Both the position numbers and the translations under genes were made by a program. A stretch of DNA of 8,346 nt from contig CAMHDG010000059.1 in NCBI GenBank assembly GCA_946183815.1, forward strand, positions 1 to 8,346. The letters are read 5' to 3'. Every line of letters starts with the position of its first letter. Positions within the stretch are counted from its first letter, which is position 1. The notes under the pieces were generated by a model. It saw only the letters and a list, made by a program, of their open reading frames with translations. It had not been told where the DNA came from and made no database searches. Origin of the DNA: an uncultured bacterium (GTDB taxonomy: Bacteria > Cyanobacteriota > Vampirovibrionia > Gastranaerophilales > Gastranaerophilaceae). Positions 1 to 6,332 of this stretch are shown in pieces.

Positions 1-183
1 TCCTTATTATATCTATGATTGTACCTTTTTTTAATTTGACAACTTGATAATACCATAAAAGTATTTATTTTCAAAATACATCTTCACAATTCCACACTCT
101 CTTTGTAAATAAAAATACACAAACTAGCAAAAAATTTTCTTGATAAACTTTAGAACAATGAGCAGAAAAATAGGATTATTAAA

Positions 184-516
184 ATGAATATCACTCCCGT
201 ATTATTAAATCAAAGAGTTTCAATGAAGGCAGACCCAAAACCTGCAGAAAAAAAAGAATATCCTTTAAAATATTCACCGGCAACTGTCGGAATTGCAAAC
301 GGTCTTTGCTGGGCAGGGATAGGGTTAGGTTTTGATCAGGCATATAAAGCACTGTTTAAAACCAAAGGAAGCCTTAAAACATCGCTTGTTCTTAACGGGC
401 TTATCGGATTAGGAATGGGAACTTACGCTTATTATCAGGCTTCTAAACTCGCTAAATCAGGTGAGGTAACAAGTTGGGAAGATACTGCAAAGTTTAATGC
501 TAAAAAATCTTCTTAA
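184..516 (+). CDS. small two-helix membrane protein, function unknown
   Basis: The gene encodes 110 residues and I do not recognise the family. Two hydrophobic, glycine-rich stretches at about residues 33-50 and 67-84 look like membrane helices. They are separated by a short basic loop (KTKGSLK), so a helical hairpin in the inner membrane is the likely topology. Residues 15-30 are charged (KADPKPAEKKE) and there is no signal-peptide cleavage site. The C-terminus is polar and lysine-rich. The start is supported by AGGA at 172-175, eight bases before the ATG. It lies alone 96 bp before dapB, which seems to have its own promoter. The N-terminal style (MNITP...SMKA) resembles short orphan proteins I associate with Gastranaerophilales; that is recollection. 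The upstream 183 bp are AT-rich, with a TTGACA at 36-41 but no good -10 at the right distance. Confidence 0.7.
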   Translation: MNITPVLLNQRVSMKADPKPAEKKEYPLKYSPATVGIANGLCWAGIGLGFDQAYKALFKTKGSLKTSLVLNGLIGLGMGTYAYYQASKLAKSGEVTSWEDTAKFNAKKSS

Positions 517-554
517 TATATGTAAAAGATTTTGCATGCCTGTTTCAATTAATG

Positions 555-583
555 TTTTATTGTGGGATACTTAAAGGTATAAT
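555..583 (+). promoter_or_regulatory. candidate promoter for dapB-asd
   Basis: A perfect -10 hexamer TATAAT lies at 578-583. The matching -35 position (555-560, TTTTAT, 17-base spacer) is weak. Transcription would start near 590, leaving a leader of about 23 bases, too short for a lysine riboswitch or T-box. Confidence 0.4.
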
Positions 584-612
584 AAGTTTATAAGAAAGAG
601 TAGGGATATATT

Positions 613-1359
613 ATGATAAAAGTTGCGGTTTGCGGTGCGAACGGGAAAATGGGAAGAGAAGTTGTCAGTGCTGTTAAAAGTGCTGAAGATATGGAGTTAA
701 CAGCAAGAATTGATATAATTTGCGGAGAGTTTAATTCGATTGAAAAAGCCCACGCAGAAAGAGAAATTGATATTCTGGTTGATTTTACCCAGCCAAAATC
801 TATTTATGAAAATGCAAAATACTGTCTTAACAATAATATAAATATGGTCATTGGTACGACAGGTCTGAAAGATGAACAAATAAAAGAGTTAGAAGAACTC
901 TCTAAAAAGAACAAAACTGCTTGTTTTATAGCACCAAATTTTTCAACGGGTGCAGTGCTTATGATGATGTTTGCAAAAACAGCATCAAAATATTTTAATA
1001 ATGCAGAGATAATAGAATTACATCATAACCAAAAGAAAGATGCACCGTCAGGAACAGCAATAAAAACTGCTCAAATGATGGCAGAAAACAACGAAAACTT
1101 TGCAAGCGGCAACTGTGCAGAGGTTGAAACGATTGAAGGCTCAAGAGGCGGAACATCATACAACAATATCCACATACACTCTGTTAGAATGCCGGGGTAT
1201 ATGGCATCACAAGAGGTTATCTTTGGGGCGACAGGGCAAACACTTACTATCAGACACGATTCTACTACAAGAGATTGTTACATGCCGGGAGTTTTGCTTG
1301 CCATAAGATATGTATTTGATAAAGGTGGATTTACATACGGACTGGATAATATTTTATAA
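613..1359 (+). CDS. dapB: 4-hydroxy-tetrahydrodipicolinate reductase
   Basis: DapB reduces 4-hydroxy-tetrahydrodipicolinate with NAD(P)H in the cytoplasmic diaminopimelate/lysine pathway, supplying lysine and the peptidoglycan cross-link residue. The 248-residue protein has the N-terminal nucleotide-binding motif GANGKMG (8-14), then GTTG (81-84) and APNFS (107-111). The family signature ELHHNQKKDAPSGTA spans 135-149, and within it H137 and K141 align with the catalytic His/Lys of the E. coli enzyme. The C-terminal RMPG...VIFG...TIRHDS block (192-217) completes the nucleotide-binding half. It is about 25 residues shorter than E. coli DapB; no catalytic block is missing, so this looks like the compact form rather than a truncation. 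A purine-rich GTAGGGA stretch precedes the ATG. The next gene, asd, starts 20 bases downstream and makes the aspartate semialdehyde feeding this pathway, so they are almost certainly one transcript. dapA is not in the window. Confidence 0.97.
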   Translation: MIKVAVCGANGKMGREVVSAVKSAEDMELTARIDIICGEFNSIEKAHAEREIDILVDFTQPKSIYENAKYCLNNNINMVIGTTGLKDEQIKELEELSKKNKTACFIAPNFSTGAVLMMMFAKTASKYFNNAEIIELHHNQKKDAPSGTAIKTAQMMAENNENFASGNCAEVETIEGSRGGTSYNNIHIHSVRMPGYMASQEVIFGATGQTLTIRHDSTTRDCYMPGVLLAIRYVFDKGGFTYGLDNIL

Positions 1360-1379
1360 AGAAAAAAGGAACACTAAAA

Positions 1380-2405
1380 ATGAGAAAACCAAACATAGCA
1401 ATATTAGGAGCAACAGGGGTTGTCGGAAGAGAAATCACAAGTATTACAACTGAATTAGGGGTAGAGTTTGAATCTATAAAATTCTTATCAAGTGCAAAAA
1501 GTGCAGGCTCTAAAATAGAGTTTCAGGGAAAAGAATACACTGTTGAAGAAGCAAAACCTGAAAGTTTTGACGGAGTAGATATTGTTATGGCATCAGCAGG
1601 AGGCGGAACAAGTAAGCATTTTGCACCTGAAATTGTAAAAAGAGGTGGAGTTATTATTGATAACTCAAGTGCGTTTCGTATGGAAAAAGATGTTCCTTTG
1701 GTTATTGCAGGGGTTAATGATGAAGATTTGAGAAACCATAAAGGTATCATTGCTAATCCTAACTGCTCAACCTCTCAACTAATGTTGGTACTGAAACCTT
1801 TACACGAAAAGGCAAAAATAAAAAGACTTATCGTTTCGACTTATCAGGCAGTAAGCGGGGCAGGTTTAAAAGCAATGAATGAACTTACTGCTAACACTGA
1901 AGCACACATGTCAGGCAAAGAGTTTACAAACGAAGCGTTTAAAAAACCTATTGCGTTCAATGTTATTCCTCAAATAGATGTTTTCACAGAAAACGGATAC
2001 ACAAAAGAGGAGATGAAGGTTACAAACGAAACTAAAAAAATTCTTCACCTGCCTGAAGAAACTCCTATCTCCTGCACTGCTGTAAGAGTTCCTGTTTACA
2101 GAGGTCACTCTGAAGCGGTAGATATAGAATTTGAAGAAAGTATTACTCCTTCAGAGGTTAGAGATATATTAAAAGATGCTTATGGGGTAACCGTTATTGA
2201 TGACATTGATAACTATGAATATCCGACAACAAGGGATGCTGACGGAAAAGATCCTGTTTATGTCGGCAGAATAAGAAAAAATATCGCTTTTGATAACGGT
2301 ATTTCTTTATGGTGTGTTGCTGATAACTTGAGAATAGGGGCGGCACTAAACACTGTAAGAATTTGTAAAAAAGTTATTGAAATGGGATTATTTGGAAACA
2401 AATAG
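1380..2405 (+). CDS. asd: aspartate-semialdehyde dehydrogenase
   Basis: Asd reduces aspartyl-4-phosphate to aspartate-4-semialdehyde with NADPH, at the branch point to lysine/diaminopimelate, threonine and methionine. The 341-residue length is typical of the family. The NADP motif GATGVVG is at 10-16. The active-site NPNCST places the nucleophilic cysteine at C129. TYQAVSGAG (154-162) contributes the conserved glutamine, and RVPVYRGHSEA (236-246) carries the substrate-binding arginine and catalytic histidine H243. The NLRIGAALN block (316-324) ends the catalytic fold. The start is supported by AAGGA at 1366-1370, nine bases before the ATG. The gene follows dapB by 20 bases with no terminator between, indicating co-transcription. 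No feedback-regulatory domain is present, as expected, since control normally sits on aspartokinase. Confidence 0.97.
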   Translation: MRKPNIAILGATGVVGREITSITTELGVEFESIKFLSSAKSAGSKIEFQGKEYTVEEAKPESFDGVDIVMASAGGGTSKHFAPEIVKRGGVIIDNSSAFRMEKDVPLVIAGVNDEDLRNHKGIIANPNCSTSQLMLVLKPLHEKAKIKRLIVSTYQAVSGAGLKAMNELTANTEAHMSGKEFTNEAFKKPIAFNVIPQIDVFTENGYTKEEMKVTNETKKILHLPEETPISCTAVRVPVYRGHSEAVDIEFEESITPSEVRDILKDAYGVTVIDDIDNYEYPTTRDADGKDPVYVGRIRKNIAFDNGISLWCVADNLRIGAALNTVRICKKVIEMGLFGNK

Positions 2406-2417
2406 CAAATTTTTATA

Positions 2418-2446
2418 TTTACAAGTGTTATATATACAACTAATAT
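2418..2446 (+). promoter_or_regulatory. candidate promoter for the 98-residue orphan gene
   Basis: TTTACA (2418-2423, five of six to the -35 consensus) and TAATAT (2441-2446) are separated by exactly 17 bases. The predicted start near 2453 leaves only about 11 bases before the ATG. TAATAT is also the proposed -10 of the riboswitch promoter at 7735-7740. Read-through from asd remains possible because no terminator is seen after asd. Confidence 0.35.
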
Positions 2447-2463
2447 TTATATAGGGGAATAAT

Positions 2464-2760
2464 ATGCGAGTCAACAATGTTCAAACATGTCAAAGAAGTG
2501 AAATAGTAGCAACGAGCAGAAAACCTGTCTTTCAGGCAAAAACTGTAAAAAATACGGACTTTATAGAGCCACTATTACCAAAAGAAGTTATTGACCACTT
2601 TGGACTGAATATGGATACTGCAGTAAAATACAGAGGACAACAATCTTACACTCCGGCACCTGATAGCGTTGGGGAAAAACTGGCGGGGTATTTACACCAA
2701 CTCCAAGTAGATTGGGAAACTCATATTGACCCTAAACACCCAAGGAAAAGTTTTGAATAA
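2464..2760 (+). CDS. small orphan protein with N-terminal VFQAK-type motif
   Basis: The 98-residue protein belongs to no family I recognise. It is soluble-looking, with no signal peptide or membrane segment. The first ~30 residues are polar and probably disordered, containing KPVFQAK at 20-26. This resembles a short N-terminal tag (hydrophobic-F-x-A-K) that I recall from many unrelated small Gastranaerophilales proteins. Residues 34-53 (EPLLPKEVIDHFGLNMDT) could form a short helical segment. The tail from 69 has a helical stretch (GEKLAGYLHQLQ) and a basic end. AGGGG at 2453-2457, six bases upstream, supports the start. The gene follows asd by 58 bp and is closed by a strong terminator three bases after its stop, which together with the good ribosome-binding site argues that it is real. 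Confidence 0.7.
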   Translation: MRVNNVQTCQRSEIVATSRKPVFQAKTVKNTDFIEPLLPKEVIDHFGLNMDTAVKYRGQQSYTPAPDSVGEKLAGYLHQLQVDWETHIDPKHPRKSFE

Positions 2761-2762
2761 CT

Positions 2763-2794
2763 AAAAAACGAGTGAAAAATCACTCGTTTTTTTT
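2763..2794. terminator. bidirectional intrinsic terminator
   Basis: A perfect 7-bp stem CGAGTGA (2769-2775) / TCACTCG (2780-2786) with an AAAA loop is flanked by six A on the left and eight T on the right. On the + strand it ends the transcript of the 98-residue gene. On the - strand, where the flanks become a T-run, it ends the ricT-side transcript, whose stop is 26 bases away. It sits exactly between two convergent genes. Confidence 0.92.
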
Positions 2795-2811
2795 ACAATC
2801 TTCTTTTATCC

Positions 2812-3750
2812 TTACACATTACCTGTTGAAGAGTTCCTGTCGTCTTCAAGTTGTTTTAGTTGTTTTGCATCAACCTTTTCGCCTTGAGCATAATTGTTCA
2901 TTGTATTTGGAATATCAATTTCAACATTAACATCAGCATCAACCATATCAACATCGCCCTTTTGATATTCGTGTGTTTTACCGTCCTCTAACTTAACAGA
3001 AACCGCTCCTTTCAAGAAATTGATTAAGCAAACTCTGCCCAATCCGTCAGGAGTCATAACAGATGAACCAATAGGAGGCATCCCTTTTGCAGCGTTGATA
3101 TATGTTGAATACTCATAAGTAAGACAACACAACAGTCTGCCACAAGTACCGGAAATCTTTGTCGGAGTAATAGGCATACCCTGATCTCTTGCGAGTTTGA
3201 CATTTATCGGTTCAAATTTACGCTTAAAGGTATTACAGCAGAACGGTTGACCGCAAGGACCCGCCCCTTCCATAATAGAGGTTTCATCACGAACCCCTAT
3301 ATGACGCAAATCTATTCTCACACGTTTAAATGTTTGGGTTAAATCTTTTAATAATTCTCTAAAATCAACCCTTTCAGGTGCTGTATAATAAAAAGTTATT
3401 TTTCTTTTGTCAAAAGTTAATCTGCACTGGGTTAAATTCATACCCAATTTATGTTTTTCAACTAACGCTTTACATTTAAAGAAGGATTCTACCTCTTCTT
3501 TTTTTATTTCTTCCAATGTCTGCAAATCTCGTTGCGACATCACACGAACAAAATCAAAAGGTTGAGGCTTCGCTTTTGAATTTTCCCATATTTTTGAAAT
3601 CTCTTGATTCACAAGAACAACTTTAAGGGCTTCTTCCCCTTTTTCTGTCCTTGCCAATATCATCTGACCGTGCTCTAATTTTATATGATCAGGCACATTC
3701 AATGGATTAAAACTATTTTTTAAATAATATACTGCATACTTAATTGTCAT
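2812..3750 (-). CDS. ricT: PSP1-domain protein, RicT (YaaT) type
   Basis: This 312-residue protein matches the PSP1/RicT family. In Bacillus subtilis RicT works with RicA and RicF in a complex carrying [4Fe-4S] clusters that assists RNase Y-dependent mRNA maturation. The family core is clear: GAGPCGQPFCC at 162-172, then FEPINVKLARDQ (179-190), then KISGTCGRLLCCLTYE at 198-213. Cysteines 166, 171, 172, 203, 208 and 209 are the expected cluster ligands. The N-terminal ~90 residues form the usual lead-in domain. The C-terminal part beyond 220 continues with a beta-rich segment and an acidic/polar tail (from ~282) that looks disordered. The start has a weak GGTGG ribosome-binding site. It follows gpsA by 73 bp with no clear terminator, so it is probably the last gene of the leftward unit. 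ricA and ricF homologues are not in the window, so the RNase Y role is inferred from family. Confidence 0.88.
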   Translation of the reverse strand: MTIKYAVYYLKNSFNPLNVPDHIKLEHGQMILARTEKGEEALKVVLVNQEISKIWENSKAKPQPFDFVRVMSQRDLQTLEEIKKEEVESFFKCKALVEKHKLGMNLTQCRLTFDKRKITFYYTAPERVDFRELLKDLTQTFKRVRIDLRHIGVRDETSIMEGAGPCGQPFCCNTFKRKFEPINVKLARDQGMPITPTKISGTCGRLLCCLTYEYSTYINAAKGMPPIGSSVMTPDGLGRVCLINFLKGAVSVKLEDGKTHEYQKGDVDMVDADVNVEIDIPNTMNNYAQGEKVDAKQLKQLEDDRNSSTGNV

Positions 3751-3823
3751 ATACCACCATTATATTATAATCTCGCAATTAATGGGAAATTGATAATTAA
3801 AAACGAAAAATTATTTTACAATT

Positions 3824-4822
3824 TTAATAAACATCTTCGCTTTTTAATTTTCTGTTCATGAGTTTTGATAACACCTGTTCCGGAGTAATATCAGTATAAA
3901 CCGCCTCATAAATAGCAGAAGAAACAGGAACATCTTCCCCTAACTTTTTCGCTAAATCACAAACAGCCTTTGAGGTCTTAACTCCTTCTGCCACAGAACC
4001 AAGTTCCGCCAAGATATCGTCAATCTTTTTACCCTTCCCAAGCATAGAGCCTACGGTATAGTTTCTTGACATAGGGCTTGAACAAGTAGCAATCAAATCT
4101 CCCATGCCTGATAACCCGTAAAGAGTAGAAGGGTTAGCCCCGAGTTTTACACTCACTCTGACAATTTCTGCCATACCACGAGCAAGCAATGTCCCCATAC
4201 AGTTATCACCAAGATCCATAGCGTGTGCAAAACCTGATGCAATAGCAATAACATTTTTCAAACTGCCACCAAGTTCAACCCCGATAACATCAGGGTTTGT
4301 ATAGAGTCTAAATCTGCCTGAAACATTGAGTGATTGCTGAACAAATTTAGCAGTTTCTTCATCTTCGCAGGCAACAGACGCAGCGGTAGGCTTACCCATA
4401 AGCACCTCTTTTGCAAGGGTTGGACCGGATAATATTGCTAATCTTTGATTAGGCAACACTTCCTTTATAACCTCTGACATTCTTTTTAAAGTTCCCAATT
4501 CTATACCTTTTGATGCATTTACAACAATTTGTTCATTTTTAATTCCTGCCGTCTTTAACTGTTCACAAACAGGTCTTACCCCGCTTGTTGCAACAACAGA
4601 AAGAATTATATCTGCATCTTTTATAGCAAGTGTTAAATTGTCTGTTATTTGAACTTTATCTTTAAGTTGAACCTCAAGAGGTTTTGAACAATGTTTGTTT
4701 TTAATCAAATCTTCGGATAAATCTGATGTTCTTCCCCAAATACATACCTCGTCAAAATTATCTGTTAACAACCATGCCAGAGTCAATCCCCAGCAACCGG
4801 GTCCTAATACTGTTAATTTCAT
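3824..4822 (-). CDS. gpsA: glycerol-3-phosphate dehydrogenase [NAD(P)+]
   Basis: GpsA reduces dihydroxyacetone phosphate to sn-glycerol-3-phosphate, the backbone of bacterial phospholipids, in the cytoplasm. The 332-residue length is normal. The nucleotide-binding motif reads GPGCWG (7-12), where most family members have GAGSWG. SKGIE (104-108) and SGPTLAKEV (132-140) follow, and the latter contributes a conserved lysine. GVELGGSLKNVIAIA (181-195) carries the catalytic lysine K189. The block GLSGMGDLIATCSS (236-249) and RNYTVG (253-258) complete the C-terminal substrate-binding domain. The start codon overlaps the murQ stop in an ATGA, and AGGAGAGG inside the end of murQ acts as its ribosome-binding site. 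Translational coupling with murQ is therefore likely. Downstream, ricT follows after 73 bp. Confidence 0.96.
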   Translation of the reverse strand: MKLTVLGPGCWGLTLAWLLTDNFDEVCIWGRTSDLSEDLIKNKHCSKPLEVQLKDKVQITDNLTLAIKDADIILSVVATSGVRPVCEQLKTAGIKNEQIVVNASKGIELGTLKRMSEVIKEVLPNQRLAILSGPTLAKEVLMGKPTAASVACEDEETAKFVQQSLNVSGRFRLYTNPDVIGVELGGSLKNVIAIASGFAHAMDLGDNCMGTLLARGMAEIVRVSVKLGANPSTLYGLSGMGDLIATCSSPMSRNYTVGSMLGKGKKIDDILAELGSVAEGVKTSKAVCDLAKKLGEDVPVSSAIYEAVYTDITPEQVLSKLMNRKLKSEDVY

Positions 4823-5709
4823 ACTGTTGCCTCTCCTAAAACTCTCCTCAATACCCCGTGGTATTTTCTTAATTCTGTTTTTGCATCTTCTATATCAATC
4901 TTTTTTACAATAGAAACTATTGCAGGCTTAATTTTCCAGTCACATTTTTGCAAAGTTTCAAAAGCCGTTGAAACATTTACCCCTGCTATTTCTGCCACAA
5001 TTCTTATTGCTCTGTCTTTCAGTTTTTCGTTTGTTGCTTTAAGGTCAATCATAAAATTCTCATAGGTCTTACCTATTTTAATCATAGAACCTGTTGAAAG
5101 CATATTAAGCACCATTTTCTGAGCAGTGCCTGCTTTTAATCTGCTTGAGCCTGCGATAACTTCAGGTCCAACCTCAACACAGATAAGCGTTCCTACCTCA
5201 TCAACTATTTTACCTTCCGAATTACATGTAATTCCGATTGTTTTACACCCAATTTCATCAGCATAAGCCAAAACACCCAGTAAATATTTAGGGTTACCGC
5301 TTGCAGAAATCACCACAGCAACATCTTTGTCAGTCAATATATGAGCATCTTCATAACCTGCATCATAGTTATCTTCTGCACCTTCAACCGCAAATCTCAT
5401 TGCATCGTAACCGCCTGCAATTACACCCTGCACCATATCAGGCTCAACACTAAATGTCGGAGGGCACTCTGATGCGTCAAGAATACCTAATCTGCCTGAT
5501 GTTCCTGCACCAAAATAAATAAGATGCCCGCCTGATAAGAATTGTTTTGATATAACATCTATCGCCCTTGCTATATTTTCTGCTTCATATTCAACAGCCT
5601 TTGCAACTATTTTATCCTCTTCATTCATTTTATGAACAATTTCAATAGTTGGTAACAAATCTATATCTTTAGTATTTTCGTTACGGTACTCTGTAATGAT
5701 TTCAGACAT
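4819..5709 (-). CDS. murQ: N-acetylmuramic acid 6-phosphate etherase
   Basis: MurQ cleaves the lactyl ether of N-acetylmuramic acid 6-phosphate, giving N-acetylglucosamine 6-phosphate and D-lactate, in recycling or scavenging of peptidoglycan. The 296-residue protein is full length. It has the SIS-fold sugar-phosphate loop GAGTSGRLG (67-75), DASECPPTF (78-86), SASGNP (135-140) and the long GPEVIAGSSRLKAGTAQK block (181-198). E81 and E112 have the same 31-residue spacing as the two catalytic glutamates of characterised MurQ proteins. The C-terminal ~65 residues form the small helical domain. AGGAG, seven bases upstream, supports the start. It follows ribH by 50 bp and overlaps gpsA by four bases. 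No PTS transporter (murP), MurK or AnmK gene is adjacent, so the source of MurNAc-6-P is not visible here. Confidence 0.96.
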   Translation of the reverse strand: MSEIITEYRNENTKDIDLLPTIEIVHKMNEEDKIVAKAVEYEAENIARAIDVISKQFLSGGHLIYFGAGTSGRLGILDASECPPTFSVEPDMVQGVIAGGYDAMRFAVEGAEDNYDAGYEDAHILTDKDVAVVISASGNPKYLLGVLAYADEIGCKTIGITCNSEGKIVDEVGTLICVEVGPEVIAGSSRLKAGTAQKMVLNMLSTGSMIKIGKTYENFMIDLKATNEKLKDRAIRIVAEIAGVNVSTAFETLQKCDWKIKPAIVSIVKKIDIEDAKTELRKYHGVLRRVLGEATV

Positions 5710-5759
5710 AATAAACTCCTGTTTAGTGATAGATTAACCGAATTTTTATCTATATTTTA

Positions 5760-6224
5760 TTATTTTAAAGCGGTCATTAAATTAGCCATTTCGATAGCGG
5801 ATTTAGCGGCATCAGCCCCCTTATTGCCTGCTTTTGTTCCTGCTCTTTCAATAGCCTGTTCAATATTATCAGTTGTTAACACACCAAAAATAACAGGGAC
5901 TTCCGTTTCAAGAGAAACTGCAGCAACACCTTTACTAACCTCAGCGCAAACATAATCATAATGAGAGGTTGACCCCTTAATCACTGCGCCCAGTGTAATA
6001 ATTGCACTATATTTACCTGACTTTGCACATCTTTTAGCAACAACAGGTATCTCAAATGCCCCCGGAACACGAACTATATCGATGTCTTCATTATCTACAC
6101 CATGACGTTGTAATTCATCAACAGCACCCTCTAACAATTTGCCACCGATAAAATCATTAAATCTTGATAATATGATACAAAACTTTTCGCCCTGCGTAGT
6201 TAGTAAACCCTCTATTGTTTTCAT
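5760..6224 (-). CDS. ribH: 6,7-dimethyl-8-ribityllumazine synthase
   Basis: RibH condenses 5-amino-6-ribitylamino-uracil with 3,4-dihydroxy-2-butanone 4-phosphate to form lumazine, the penultimate step of riboflavin synthesis, usually as a pentameric or icosahedral assembly. All 154 residues align with the family. SRFND (20-24) and VPGAFEIP (53-60) line the substrate pocket. GAVIKGSTSHYDYV (79-92) contains the catalytic histidine H88. GVLTTDN (114-120) and GTKAGNKGAD (129-138) close the active site. AAAGG, eight bases before the ATG, is the ribosome-binding site. No other riboflavin gene is nearby and the 108-bp upstream region holds no FMN riboswitch, so it appears detached from a rib operon. 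It probably heads the leftward murQ-gpsA-ricT unit; murQ starts 50 bp after its stop. Confidence 0.97.
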   Translation of the reverse strand: MKTIEGLLTTQGEKFCIILSRFNDFIGGKLLEGAVDELQRHGVDNEDIDIVRVPGAFEIPVVAKRCAKSGKYSAIITLGAVIKGSTSHYDYVCAEVSKGVAAVSLETEVPVIFGVLTTDNIEQAIERAGTKAGNKGADAAKSAIEMANLMTALK

Positions 6225-6266
6225 AATAAACCTTTCTTTTAAACCCCTAATAAACTGTATAATAAT

Positions 6267-6275
6267 TTTATACCA
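6267..6275 (-). promoter_or_regulatory. candidate extended -10 promoter for ribH operon
   Basis: Read on the - strand, this is TGG followed by TATAAA, an extended -10 (TGn) element. The predicted start is near 6260, leaving a leader of about 36 bases. A TTGTAA lies at a short 15-base spacing upstream and a TTGCTT at a long 19-base spacing, so the -35 is uncertain, as often with extended -10 promoters. No intrinsic terminator for the regulator gene is visible between 6276 and 6332. Confidence 0.4.
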
Positions 6276-6332
6276 GTATTAAGCAATTTACAAGCAAAAA
6301 TAAGGTTATATTAAGAATATTGACAATACAGG

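Noticed and set aside
36..64. TTGACA at 36-41 as promoter for the first small gene
   Set aside because: No acceptable -10 lies 16-18 bases downstream; kept only as a remark in the gene entry.
517..612. Lysine riboswitch or T-box before dapB
   Set aside because: Only 96 bases are available, the likely leader is about 23 bases, and no such conserved blocks are seen.
697..879. Antisense open frames such as this one inside dapB, and similar ones at 1523-1750, 1911-2108 (asd) and 4695-4913 (gpsA/murQ), plus the out-of-frame 1100-1306 in dapB
   Set aside because: All lie within strongly supported enzyme genes in other frames, lack ribosome-binding sites and show no family motifs.
3764..3769. Perfect TATAAT on the - strand just before ricT
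   Set aside because: The implied start would fall within the ribosome-binding site about six bases from the ATG, and there is no recognisable -35.
3793..3814. Inverted repeat ATAATT...AATTAT between gpsA and ricT
   Set aside because: All A/T pairs in a low-complexity stretch, likely chance, and with no clean terminator T-tract after it.
5729..5753. Inverted repeat ATAGAT...ATCTAT between ribH and murQ as a terminator
   Set aside because: Six A/T-rich pairs with a 13-base loop and no T-run on the - strand; too weak to separate the genes.
6225..6332. FMN riboswitch before ribH
   Set aside because: The 108-bp region has none of the conserved RFN-element blocks and is too short for one with its expression platform.
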